From Hypholoma sublateritium FD-334 SS-4 (taxonomy: Eukaryota > Basidiomycota > Agaricomycetes > Agaricales > Strophariaceae): DNA of 64,000 nt. Under the pieces are notes generated by a model. The model was not told the origin of the DNA and searched no databases. It saw only the letters and a program-made list of their open reading frames with translations. Shown piece by piece: positions 32,867-44,686 of this stretch (position 1 is the first letter of the stretch; the number at the start of each line of letters is the position of its first letter). The translations under genes were made by a program, and so were the position numbers. Where the stretch lies: NCBI GenBank assembly GCA_000827495.1, contig KN817529.1:62001-126000 (forward strand), read 5' to 3'.

Positions 32867-34285
32867 GTTCTGGGGGATGGCCTCGGATGAGTCGGAAAGA
32901 AACAGGTTTTGAAATATCCGCCCTTCATATGGTATTTATGAATGTTAAACTCAAACGGAGGCACGGGCCATTAATTTTAACTTGCTCTTTCCGGTGTGGC
33001 CACCGCGAACGGCATCCGTGATGACTCTCGCCAAGATTATAGGGGTCACCTTTGATTATTGAAGTTAAACCAATCTGTAGCATGCAGAGGATAGAGCCCC
33101 ATTCGTTCATGGTGGACTCCATGATCCATTGTGAGTGAAGCAAACTAGATACGTAGCACAATACATATGCCCAATATGCCATATGATACCTTGAAACGCA
33201 TTTGAGAATAACTTACAACTGCGGGACGTGGATTATAGTTTTTTCTGTTAGAATCGTTTTTCGTAGATATCCTACGTGGAAACCCGTCTGGCCCTGCTAA
33301 AGGCCTGAATACTACAATAACTGTATAACTGTATATGGGATGTTTTACTATGCATTGCCGCCGTGCCGGATCCTAACAGCTCATCCTGTCCAAATCGATT
33401 GTATCCCGTCCAATTCATAGAGAGTGGCCTTCGGCATTTGCATACATTTGGTCACCGGTTCACCTGAAAATGTTGAGTACGAATCCACGGATGAAGTGTA
33501 ATGCACTGCAGATCAGCCACTGAGAAAATGGCCAAATTGACTTCCAGTTCACATCACTTTGTTGTCCTTCCTTGCTCATCCTCGTAAGCTCTCGTATGTA
33601 AGTCGCCGTTGATTATTACAAGAAGCTATTATTAAATCTGTTGGTACCTATCGTCCTAAAATTAGACTCGTGGCTCATACCCGCGACCTTATGTAGGTAT
33701 GCACTATGTAGTATGTAGTGGGTCTTATCGACTGGACCCTTTTCAAAATTGGCCGGGTGTTGTAAGGCATTCAGTCAAAGCCTTCCTGTGAGAAGTAGAC
33801 AAGTACTTAGCAAAACACTAATTATGAGGTAAGTAAATTCCAAATAAAAAATAGAATATGCGATGGCCAGTGAATAAGTACATCCACCGACAGGCCTGCC
33901 ATTCGGAGGCCTGTGCAGTAATCTCCTCTATTCATTCTGGCCATAATACTTACTCTTATTTCCTTCTGCGATGTTGGGGGTCCAACTTATGTACCTTGCC
34001 AAGGCCCCAAACGGTGCGCATCCCGGACGTACATTACTTAGTACGCCCGGACTGCGCCATTTTAAATGAAGTACTTGATTTGGTATTTTATATGCTAAAT
34101 AAAATTAATTTAAACATATAATATATGTACAGGGAAATTTGTAGGCTCGACTTCCGCCAATCAGAAGTCGACCTTCCTTGAGCAATCCTCAAGAGTGAGG
34201 AAATTGAGGGGTAGCGGGCTATGCCGGTGTCAGCCGGCCCGGCGGCTATTCTTAGACGCGATGATCTCCTAATTAGTAATCCTAT
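32867..34285. other. Long gene-free AT-rich region
   Basis: About 1.4 kb without a supportable gene. The longest (+) frame is 87 codons at 33858-34121 and lacks coding signs. Two neighbouring small inverted repeats occur at 34147-34193. It may be remnant sequence left by the duplication of the RBR genes. Confidence 0.45.
34147..34193. repeat. Two adjacent short hairpins
   Basis: TCGACTTC pairs with GAAGTCGA (34147-34154 and 34164-34171). Next to it CTTGAG pairs with CTCAAG (34177-34182 and 34188-34193). Both are in gene-free sequence upstream of RBR copy 2. Confidence 0.5.
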
Positions 34286-36033
34286 ATGCTGTCCGTCATC
34301 TTTGCGTCACCTCCACCTTTTCTCGATATACTTACCACCATTGCTATGCCCCTTCAACAGACACCCTCAACTACCCCAGATGTAAACGATATAGAAACAT
34401 GTCTATCTATGCAAAAGGAAGAGTTTGACGTGCTCGAGGTGTGCTTCCCTCGTCTGTTCCCAATGATCGATCATCCACCCAACGCCTAACAAACGTGATT
34501 AATGTCCTCTGCTAGTCTATCTACCCCGAATATGTGTCTAGTCAAACCCTCGGTGGCTCCGTGAAGCTCGAAATACCCGTCGAATTCTCAAGCCCCAAAT
34601 CGGTGGTCTTATCAGAGCATTCACCCTGGTTAGACGCCGCAGCCCAACAGGACAGAAAAGCCACCAGTATAACGATATCCGCGTCTGCTCTACCTCCGCT
34701 TCTGCTCCACATTCTGCTGCCACCATCATACCCTCTTCATTCCCCACCAGAAATCAAATCCGTCAGAGCCACCAATGTCTGGCTTCCAGACATTAAGCCT
34801 CTCCGTGCTGCTCTCATCGAAATGTGGCAGGAAGGAGAGCCGACGCTATACAACTGGGTAGAGCTCATTCGGACCGGTGAGTTCCTGCACACCCTGGGTA
34901 TAATACCAACAGCCAACAGCGACATTATCGCGTGCGTTATTTCAAAGTCGAGAGTATCTCAATCCAACTCAATCTGAATGCTTCTTGAAGACTCCCGCAC
35001 CCAGCACCGCGTATTATTGCACCCCTACTGACGGCCTACAACACGAGCTCGCAATCTAACCAGTTCGCGCAAAACACGTACCCATGCTCCATCTGCCTCA
35101 CTTCACTCAAAGGATCCAAGTGTCTGCAGCTACTCTGTAGTCATATCTTCTGTCGATCCTGTCTGGAGGATTTTTGGAAGCTGTGCATTGAGGAGGGTGA
35201 TGTCGGCAGAGTCGGCTGTCCAGACCCCGAATGTGTAAAGAAGGGAAGCGAGGCAAGCGAGGAGGAAGTGGCACGGGTTGTAAACGAAGCCGAGCTGCAG
35301 CGCTGGAAGTGGCTGAAAGAGAAACGCAACATCGAAAGAGGTATGCGCAGTTACTTTACCTGAGATGTCTGTACGACGCCCCTTTTTAAGATCCTACTGT
35401 GGTTCACTGTCCCGTTGCCGTTTGCCAGGAGCCCGTTTCGAAGCCGACTGATGTCGATACAGATTCGGGCTGGAGCAGGCTTCGACAGTGTCCGCGCTGC
35501 GCGTTCACCTTTTGTGCATTCTGCAAGCGGACATGGTGCGTATTTGCAATACGACCGCAGTCACGCTAATTTTCTCCAAGGCACGGCCCTCTTGATAAAT
35601 GCCCCATCGCACAATATGAAGATTTGGCACTGGCATATCTCGCGGCCCAGGAAGGGTCTGAAGAACGGGCGAAATTGGACCGGAGGTATGGGAGGGCGAA
35701 TATCCGACGCTTAGTTGCGGCGTACGAGGAGGAAAAGGCCAACATGGAGTGGCTGAAAAAGTCGGCGACGATGTGCCCTGGATGCCAATGTTACGTGGAG
35801 AAGACAAAAGGCTGCAACCATGTAAGATTTACAACATTTTTAGGAGCCAGCGCGCTGACGGCGGGCAGATGACCTGCTGGAAATGCATGCAACACTTTTG
35901 CTACCGGTGCGGGCAGCGCCTGAACCCGGTGCAGCCGTACACGCATTTTTCGCAGCCTGGGCTGGGGTGTTACAACCAGCTTTTTGACAATGTGGACGTT
36001 GGAGAGGAAGACTGGGAGCCTGTTGAGTGGTAG
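34286..36033 (+). CDS. RWD-RING-IBR-RING (RBR) E3 ubiquitin ligase, RNF14/Itt1 type, copy 2
   Basis: Six exons: 34286-34438, 34516-34931, 34991-35340, 35391-35535, 35581-35821 and 35869-36033, about 489 residues. All introns occupy the same places as in copy 1, so the two arose by gene duplication. Order: RWD (QKEEFDVLE, SIYPEYVSS), RING1 (CSICLTSLKGSKC, CSHIFCRSC, CPDPEC), IBR (CPRCAFTFCAFC) and RING2 (CPGCQCYVEKTKGCNHMTC with WKCMQHFCYRC). The tail PYTHFSQPGLGC is longer and closer to RNF14 than in copy 1. Both copies begin MLSVI. Expected role: HECT-like RING E3 ligase; the RWD domain mediates substrate or ribosome-associated contacts in relatives. Confidence 0.92.
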
Positions 36034-36358
36034 TAGCTAAATAATATTGCCATGCCGATATGGACTGGTTATGTCATGGCTGGATTTGAAAGCCCGCGGG
36101 TATGTTTTTGAGCCGAGTGAGACAAGTTTGGCGTTGGACTTGTCGCAAATTGTTGGTTTTGCTCCTATATATCCTCTTTTATATCTTACTCCTGCTTTTC
36201 TCTCTTCGTCGTCCCAGCTTTTGTCTATTCTTCACATTCTCAACAAGCCTGGCCAAGACGACTGAGCATTGATACCAATTTTGTGTCAATACCCTTCCTA
36301 TCCAACATACCCTCAACGCGCGCTCCATTCACTACCCAACACACCTATAATCTCGGAC
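36034..36358. other. Short intergenic region
   Basis: Contains the 3' end of RBR copy 2 and the leader of the KH-protein gene. CTATATATCC near 36166 is a TATA-like stretch for the latter. Confidence 0.4.
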
Positions 36359-39300
36359 ATGGACGTCTACACAACATCTTTTACTTATCCACGCAGGTCG
36401 CGCCACATTCATTCTCCTGCCTCCTCTCTCGACTTCCAACCATCCGACCTCAAGTCGACCTCCCTCGTCGACCCCTTCCCACAGGCCCAGCATCCCCAGC
36501 TCGGAAACCCACAAATCTCCGATGTGTCAGTCTCCGCAGATGTCGAGGCCATCCAAAAACTGGCCATGATGGCCATGTCCTTGCACGGTTGCCATGTTTC
36601 ATACTACATGGTCGACCAGGGTAGGGCATGGAACTTTCATATAACAGGAGCATATCAGCAGGTCATGATATCGCGAGGGTTGATTCTCAAAGAGTGTCCA
36701 ATCCAGGTGCGTACTTCTGTCTTGCTTTGCTCCCGCTCAACCGACACTCATGCCGATCGCCCCAGCACCGTGCTGCGATCAAGGTGACGCGGTCCGAGAT
36801 CCTGGACTCGCCGTTCTCGAAGCCCAGTCTCAAGCCCGAAGTACGCCGCAGGCTTGACGACATCGCTTCGCAGACTCTCGCACACATAGCCGTCGTCAAC
36901 AGTCCTTTGGCGCTCTCTAACCGCACACCCCCGGATGGAATTAGCAGCAGCGCTGGCTGGTCTGGATTGGAGACGGAACGTGTATGCGAGCTGGTGGTGA
37001 CGGGAACGGAAGATGCGGTGGACCTTGCCCGTGTCCGCCTGCTCGTCATGCTCGACGAACTGGTGCGTGTTGTTGATTCACCCCGAGGTCGCTCATCTCA
37101 CTCAAATTCAAGAGCGGACTTCATGCGGAATTCGTCGAGATTGACCACAAACTCCACGCCATCGTTGCCAACCGAAAGCGTAATATGTTACAGACCATCC
37201 AGGAAGAAACAGCCACCAATATATATTTCCCTTCGCCGTTGCAAGATCTCTTGGGCCCGGACCTCAATAATACTTCGTCCACTGGAGCACGTAATAGCAA
37301 CATTATTTGGATTACGGGCGAATTCTTCGGCGTTCAGCGGGCGAGAGACATGCTCATGCAGGTATCAATCAACAAAGTACGTGTTGGAACGCCAACTTTC
37401 TCATGGTTAACTGACCATGCGATTTAGAGTAAATCAGTCATATCAAGGGATACGGCCATTCTCCCCCGCAAATTGGACTGGATGGTCACCGACCGCGCAG
37501 AAGATTTGCGAACTATCATGAGCGACAATGCCACTTATATCCAGTTTCCTGCCCTTGGAAGTTCTACGAGTCTGATTACAGTCTACGGTGACCATCGGGT
37601 TAATATTCAACGCACGATACGTTCTATAATGCAGCTTGTGAGTGCCGCTCTTTCAATTCATGGCCTTGGCGAAGCCTGATGTGAAATTAGGCCTGCCAAT
37701 ACTATGTGGGGTCCTTCTGGCTTTTGCCAATCCAATTCAACGCCCTGCTACCCCCTGCGAATCTTAGTTCGCCTGCTATTACTGCCCTGCTCAAGCAGAT
37801 TTCAACCGCCACCGGAGCCGAAGTTGTGTTCAAGAGTATGTGCTTCGAAATGCACGGCCTGGAACACGAAGTACGCGCGGCAGTCAATATGATCATGGAG
37901 CTAGATATAATCAAGGTAAGCGAGCCGGGGCGCAGTTTCTGACCAATTGCGCGCTGACTAACGGCATTGTCAGGCTTTCCATCACGAGATTCGCTTCCAG
38001 ATTGAGTTATCTAATGAACACCGCGACTTTATCAGTGGCAAGAAGAACGGAAAAATCAACAAGATCATGCAAACGACGAACGTCAAAATCAAGTTTGAAA
38101 CGTTCAATGACCACAATTTCCTCATTGACGTCGCCGGCCCGGATACGTCTGTCCTTCAAGGTTTGACACTTTTGCAAGAGGAACTGCCGGCCGAGATATC
38201 CTTCCATGTGCCTGAGGGCTACCATAAACGTATCATTGGTGTGGGAGGCCGGAGCATTCAACGCATCATGAAGAAATATGGGGTCTACGTCAAATTCTCT
38301 AACGCCGAAGAGTTCGCTGCCCTTGGCGGGTACAACGACAACGATGACAACGTTGTTGCTCGTACACCGGCTAAGAATGCTATCAACCTCGACAATTTGA
38401 AGCAATCGGTTATGGAGTTGGTCAACCCCAAGGTAATATCTTGATCCGCGATTTCTTGAAGATAGTTATTTTAATCATTTCTTTAGGACAAGGATTTCGT
38501 GAACGAGACCGTCTCGATCCCACGTCGCTACCATCGCACCTTGTTGGGCGAGAAGAGCATTTTCATCCATGACATCGAGACGAAGACCAATTCTCGCGTC
38601 CGATTCCCTGACAAGGAAACCGCCTCCGACGTGGTCACCATCTATGGTCCGGAAAGTCAGGTCCAGATAGCTGCCACAATGCTTTTGGTACGTATGTTAT
38701 GTTTGTGCCGAGTAATATATTTATGCTATTCCAGGACCACGTACCTTTCGAGGCAGATATGGCTGTTCCCCCCAGTGCCGACCTTCCACGCGTCTGCACT
38801 TCTCCGGAATTCAACGCTGTTGTGGAGCATGTCAAACGTGAACTCCAAGTGTCGATCTCTCCAAATTTCAAGCAACCTGGTGCGATGAACGGCAGCAGCG
38901 GCACTGAAACACCGTCCGAGTACTCCTTCAAGTTCCGCTGTCAACGAAGCAACAGCGACTTCCTTATTACTGCTAGGGAAATGCTCGAGCAATTTTTGCT
39001 GAACCACAACGTCCATGTTTACCCCTCGCCAACGGCGCACGCTCACAAAAAGAACGATTCATTTGCGGAGGCGTTCCCTCACTTTGACAGCAAAGTGCTG
39101 TCCGCTGCTCGCACTCGAGGCCATGGTAAATATTGTCTTACAGCTTTTCTTATCTATACTGAACCTCATCTAGAATCTATGGACATGGGCCGCTCCGACA
39201 TAATGGCCGACCGCAGGCTCCGACTTGCCAGCTCCTCGCCCGACGTGAAGGCTATGTTCAACTCCCCTGCTTATATCTACAACATTGAAGCCCCAGAAGA

Positions 39301-39841
39301 CGTCGAAAACAATTACTTGCCCGGCCCCCCAGTGCCTGGGCTAGATTACTGGACCCCTCTGGCTCCAATAGTGCGTTCTTCATCTCATATATCGATCTCT
39401 TTATTTTGTAATCGGGCGTCTAACCATCATCATTCCATTATCTAGGGAACCGGAATGCCACATCGCTCCAGGCATTCGCAAGATGCTATCAAACGCGGTT
39501 CGGACTCGCTCCTCGAGGCCAAGCTCAAGGAACAAATTACGAAACAGCCCCGCTCGCTCAACAATAGGGCTCAGTCCCTCGACTTGACGTATTCGCTCTC
39601 CAGGATCACCGAGTCGGGTTCGCATTACGCCGTGCCCGAATCGCCCACGACATCTACTGGAGGCACGGGCGGTAACTCGAGTCCCAACTCTGTCACTGCG
39701 CCTTCCTTCCCCAGTGTGTATGGTCCGCCTCTATCCACGCGGTCCTCCGGCATCTTCGGCGCGTCCCAGCAGACGTCGGGCCAGGAGCATGACGACGCCA
39801 TCGACGAAGTGTCGCGGGTCATCTCCAATCTCGGTTTGTAG
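36359..39841 (+). CDS. Multi-KH-domain RNA-binding protein (YLL032C/Khd4-like)
   Basis: About ten exons (first 36359-36706, last from about 39446 to 39841) encode close to 1,000 residues. The most canonical KH domain is PEGYHKRIIGVGGRSIQRIM KKYGVYVKFSN, with the GxxG loop GVGG. At least two divergent KH-type units flank it: RDFISGKKNGKINKIMQTTN (GKKNG loop) and RRYHRTLLGEKSIFIHDIET. Earlier segments (NRKRNMLQTIQEETATNIYF; DRAEDLRTIMSDNATYIQFP) look like degenerate KH repeats with altered loops. The C-terminal ~150 residues are Ser/Pro-rich and disordered. The architecture recalls yeast YLL032C and the Ustilago mRNA-stability factor Khd4. Cytoplasmic mRNA binding is expected; the specific identity is inference. 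Confidence 0.8.
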
Positions 39842-40231
39842 ATAAATTCTCTTTGGACATTGTTACGGGGCAACCACACGCACAAGAAGCGCAAACGGAC
39901 GTTCATATCCCTCTCGATGTAACAAAAGTATCTGCATCAAAGTTAGGCATCATTGTGTTTTATATACTGTTACTGCTATAGCGTTTTACTCCCGCTCTTT
40001 GATTATCTATTTCCAATTCTCTTCCCCCTCCTTTCCTGTGTTGTCTATCACCTCTATTACTGGTCAGAGCCTGTACGAAGTCTGTCTCTTCTATCATCCA
40101 TCTGCATCACCTCCATGTCTGTATACATAGTAGCTTATCTTACAGCAAGTGGGCTGGTCATATCTTTATCGCTTACTAATAGATTTTGTGTTATGTGCAC
40201 ATCGGTGGCAAGCTAACAAATGCAGGCGTCA
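39842..40231. other. Convergent intergenic region
   Basis: 3' flanks of the KH gene (+) and VMA5 (-), pyrimidine-rich. No feature beyond probable polyadenylation signals. Confidence 0.45.
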
Positions 40232-41818
40232 CTAATTAATGATCCAAGGGACCTCGTACAGTACGAAATCGAAGAATTCCTGGTCCATGAGGCTCTGATA
40301 CTCCCCGATGAAATCCTCCCCGCCAGCCTTTCCTCCCTGAGCAGCATTGGATCGGGATCTCAGATAGCTGAATGACGTCTGCAAAACGTCGAAAATCTTC
40401 TTTACGTTCTTAGGGTCGGGCTGCGATTACCGGTGAGTAAGGCAATTGCGTAACAATGGTGAACAGTTACCTTGATTACGATCCCAATGTATTCCGCTGG
40501 TAATCCATATCGTAGAACACTCTCAACGAAGAGGCGAACCACTTTGATGTGAACCAAGATCTGCAACGACTCGGAGAACGTGGTGCGTGCTACTCTAAGC
40601 AATTCAGTCTAAGGATGGCGTTAGCATGAATTCGGCGATATTATAGCCACACATACCCATAGCTCTTTCTCGGTAGTTGCAGCTGTGTCTAATTCTTGTC
40701 GCTGCTGCACGATTTCCTCTTCTGAAAAGGTAAAATCTCTCACTATAAACCTGTCGAAATGTATTCGTTGAATGGTTTACTGATGCATGGAGCATGCTTA
40801 CTTGTGTTCTCGACACTTCTGTACGAAGTCATCATGCACCCTGCGGAAAATGACGACACTGAATAGCGAGAAGTCATCGTCCGATGCTACCAAACTGCGG
40901 GCATATCGATGTCAGCAACAACGGACAGCAAAATGATATATGAGTACTTTGAGGTCCTTGGAACGACCATCGACGTTAGGCGTTCGTAGCTTGCCGTCCA
41001 TTCCTTCACTAGAAGCCTTTGGGTTGATTAAAGAAACCGCCTAGATGCCATAATGTCCTCTTACTTCGGGACAGCCACCAGCAATGTTTCCAGGTACTCC
41101 GAGTCTTGAATAAAATCATCTTTCGAGACTACATCGGCGAGCGAGCGCAGAGACAGATTGCCTCTGTGTGTGTGTCAGCGGGATCACTTTGTGGAATGGG
41201 GATTCGGACGTACGTCTTCTTGCGTTGCATCTGTGTCAGGGAGCCTTTGACTAGGTTGTAATTGTTCAGTTTCGCTTTCAGCGCGTTGTCCAAGGAAACC
41301 GTTTCCTATGCGAAGGTAATTCGATGGGAATAGCATGAGCATGAGAGAGGGGCAAGTACCTTGTTTAGGACGTCCACCAAATCCCGAAGACCTTTTTGGA
41401 TATCGTATCTCCCCTCGTTCCACTTCCAACCATTCATGATATAGCTATCCACGCTTTTCTCGTCGACCAGGATATGCTGCTCCAACTTTACAGGGTCATT
41501 GTTAAGGAGGTTGCGTAGCGTCTCGACGGCCTTGGCGACAGTCGCGGTGAAGAAACTTTCGAGTTTGGGCAGATCCTCCGAGAGACCAATGAGCGAGTCA
41601 AGTGTTCCAGTCTAACATGCATTCCGATTCAGTTCTCAAGGATTCTGAAGATACAGCGACGCGATGTAGACCTTGAATGACGGAATGACGAAATGGCCAA
41701 CATTCCGGGGCGGCAACTTTGTCTGCTGGTTCAGTTTTGTGGAGAGTCTCTGGAACGTCCCCTGCGGATCGCTGCCCTGGGGTATAGATATGAGCCAGGT
41801 ACTTTGATCTGAAGGCAT
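40232..41818 (-). CDS. VMA5: V-type proton ATPase subunit C
   Basis: A multi-exon gene of about 390 residues starting [18 protein letters not shown] and ending EVPWIIN. Family blocks: [69 protein letters not shown] and [29 protein letters not shown]. Subunit C lies on the peripheral stalk of the V1 sector, clamps V1 to V0 and is released when the pump disassembles in glucose-poor conditions. Introns are short and interrupt the frame often. The start codon lies 145 bp from that of the divergent sulfurtransferase gene, so the two probably share a promoter. Confidence 0.95.
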
Positions 41819-41963
41819 GGCCGGATTGCGAGTGCTCTGAATCCGGAAAGGAGAGACGAACGGTATCGCAGGTTGTTGATCTTTGTTAGAATTCAGGGGA
41901 CATGGCCCAAATTGTCCAGTTCCGAGTCGTTCAACTTTGCTTTCTGCCAATCATCAACGCTCC

Positions 41964-43241
41964 ATGAGTTTCTTGAGATCTGCAGTTCTCAGAGCCTTGT
42001 CTGTTTCATCCAGGATCGAATCGCGAATGATTTCCTCTGCTGCTCCGCTACTGCTCTCCCCAGAGCAAGTGCATGATCTCGTCGACAAGCCCGATTCGGC
42101 CCCTGTTTCCCTCGTCGATTCATCATGGTTTATGCCCAATTCACCCAGGAATGCGAAGCAAGAGTTTCTCGCCAAAAGGATACCTGGCTCTCAATTTCTC
42201 GATCTGGATGAAGTTGCTAGTCCTCATGAACTTGGTCTCAAGCATATGATGCCCGACAAGGAAACATTTGCGCGCGCATGCGGTACTTATGCTCGCCTTT
42301 GACACGCCTCGTTTTGTTATTAAATCCCCTCGCTGCTAGAAAAGCTCGGAATCTCTCCGTCGACACATGTCGTCCTGTAAGCGAACCCTTGACCTGCAGC
42401 CACACCTTCCCTTGACCCTCCTTCGAGATACGACGTCCATGGAGTCTTCTCATCTCCTCGCGCATTATTCATGTTCAGAACTCTCGGACATAAGAATTCC
42501 AGTATACTGGATGGTGGACTTCCGCGCTGGGTAGATGCAGGGCTGCCAGTTGAGACTACACCGCCGAGCCAGCCGAAGGCGACAGTATATGACGCCCCGA
42601 AAAATGAGGACAACTCCATCAGAAGTAACATATTCACTCGGACGAATACATACTGTGTTCTTACAGGTTTGCCATAGGCTACGAACAGGTCGTGGCCAAC
42701 TCCCGATTGGACCCATCCACCAATGCACAGGCGGAATTAGTCCTGGACGCGCGACCCAAAGGGAGGTCCGTTTAAAATTCAATTGTATCGGCAATACGCC
42801 AACATGCTGATTTCCTAGTAATGTAGATATACTGGAAATGACCCGGAGCCCCGTCCTGGTCTTTCCTCTGGCCACATTCCCAACTCGTATTCTCTCACAT
42901 TCAATCTATTCCTGCAGAAGCACAAGGGCAAGGACGGGCAGGAGTACTCGACTTTCCTACCTCCCCATGAAATTAAAAAGGCCCTAGAGAAGGCTGTTGG
43001 CCCTGAGGAAACGGTAAAAATTATCCGCGGAGAACGGCCTGCCACTGCAAGCTGCGGGAGCGGTATGACTGCGGGGGTGCTCTGGCTCGGCCTGCAACTG
43101 TTGGGAGTCAAACATGTTGGCCTATACGACGAGGTAGGCAGTGCATAGCTATCATATGACTTTCGGCGTGCTGACTGTAGTATCTTCTCGCGATGTCAGT
43201 CGTGGACTGGGTATGCTATGCGTTCTACCAGTCAAATCTAG
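41964..43241 (+). CDS. Tandem-rhodanese sulfurtransferase (3-mercaptopyruvate sulfurtransferase type)
   Basis: Six exons: 41964-42282, 42340-42376, 42428-42624, 42678-42765, 42827-43134 and 43200-43241, about 330 residues. The N-terminus MSFLRSAVLRALSVSSRIES fits a mitochondrial presequence. The first, inactive rhodanese domain contains SLVDSSWFMP, RIPGSQFLDLDEV and VVLYDVHGVFSSPR. The second has VLDARPKGRYTG, GHIPNSYSL and the active-site loop CGSGMTAG with the sulfur-carrying Cys, followed by VKHVGLYDE and SWTGYA. The CGSG loop favours mercaptopyruvate over thiosulfate as donor. Yeast Tum1 is a relative that also feeds tRNA thiolation. The gene ends with a tiny exon of 14 codons. Confidence 0.92.
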
Positions 43242-44103
43242 AAGTCATCATAGATCTACCAAGTACATTCTAACGACAGCCCAAGGACAATGTTATCTAC
43301 ATAGGTACACATCTATATTTTCCTTGCATTTTTTATTTGCTGTGGGCGATCCGATGATTCCGTCACCGGTGGTGATATGCAAAGCCTCGTTTACTGTCGG
43401 GACTCGGCGTGCTATGTTTTGATCAAAACGTTTACGGCTTCTGATGTCTAACAGACGACCAATCTTCTCAGACTGTGTACGGCGCAGAACCTAAGCCGAC
43501 CGGGCAAATACAATTGCGGTCTCTTCACTGTTCAGTAATTTCCCTCCTGAACGGACTGAAGCTGCGCTCACATTCATGTAAAGTAATACTTACGGATCAG
43601 AGATCAGAGAGAAGCTCCTAATTAGCTCTTCTAAATTTACCTCACAACCAAAAATATCGAAACTTCGGTCCTGAACTGTAACTTCTCCTCTGGCTGTCTA
43701 CTTGTACCAGCCTCCTTACACAGCAGACACGTGTCATTTACTCCGAGTAGAATAATTGCAATACATTCTCTTCGGCGCTGCTGTGATACTTGGTTAGAGT
43801 TTCCTTTGCTGGACAGGACGTTTTAGGCAATTTACACCGTGCCGCCGCTCATTCCCGTAAGCTGATTTTGTCATCCTTTGGTCATCGCCCCGAAATTTCG
43901 TTAACGCTGGGAACTCCCGCAGAGAAGTTTGATGCTATTCGATATTTTATTGTGAGGGTGGATATACAATGCAGATACGATACAAATACAGTACTAGTAC
44001 AACATTAGATGGTAACTGTACAGAAGATGGACTTGATATGAAGAGATGCATGCGGTGGGGAATATGATACATATAAATAATCAGCACAGAGATTTGGACT
44101 TCG
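43242..44103. other. Intergenic region
   Basis: Convergent stretch. ORFs up to 93 codons (43141-43422) overlap the end of the sulfurtransferase gene and look random. Nothing else is seen. Confidence 0.45.
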
Positions 44104-44686
44104 TTTATTGTGGATTCAGCACGGCCATACGAGATAGCACCTCCATAAATGGCGGGCTCCGCTCTTTCAACGGGTTGATAGCAATAGCAGCTATAACGAA
44201 ACGCCATTTAGCCAAACGGGATCGCCATCTGTCAAAAACGAACACTCACGACGACCAGAATACTCTACTTCGACTCGGTGTAGCTTAGCTCTTCGAAGCA
44301 CCGTTATGTTCCAACTATGAAACGATTAATGGTGACAGAGTCAGATGAGTGACTCATGTAAAAACACAGAAAATCATACCTCTCCAGTAACAGAACATTA
44401 TAGCCGTTCTGCTTGATCTCCTCCAATAATCGTTCTCGCGCAAATACAACAGCTTTTTGAAGTTCCTCTCGCAGAGCTTTGCCCTTTGGAACGTCGAGGA
44501 CGACTTTACGCCGGACGTTGCTATCTTTAGCGAAGATGAGATCTAGGTCTGGGGAATAATTAACGAGGGACCCTTGGGAGCTGTATGCAGCAAATACGTA
44601 CCTTCATCGTCGTAGTACATAGGCACAGGATCTACAGAATGGCTCTCGACAACCTCCCAGGGAGTTTCCTTTCTTCTGAACAGCAT
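44104..44686 (-). CDS. Small conserved-looking protein of unknown function
   Basis: Four exons read as 44686-44602, 44548-44380, 44314-44250 and 44163-44104, giving about 125 residues. The first intron has good GTACGT/CCCCAG borders. Distinct features are the N-terminal MLFRRKETPWEVVESHSVDP, an acidic MYYDDEDLDLIF, a central amphipathic helix (LREELQKAVVFARERLLEEI) with NGYNVLLLESW, and a basic stretch LRRAKLHRVEVEYSGR. The exon pattern and strong amino-acid bias support a real gene. No domain is recognised. The last exon is the least certain. Confidence 0.6.

Noticed and set aside
33858..34121. 87-codon (+) ORF in the AT-rich gap
   Set aside because: No coding bias, no start context and no recognisable motif.
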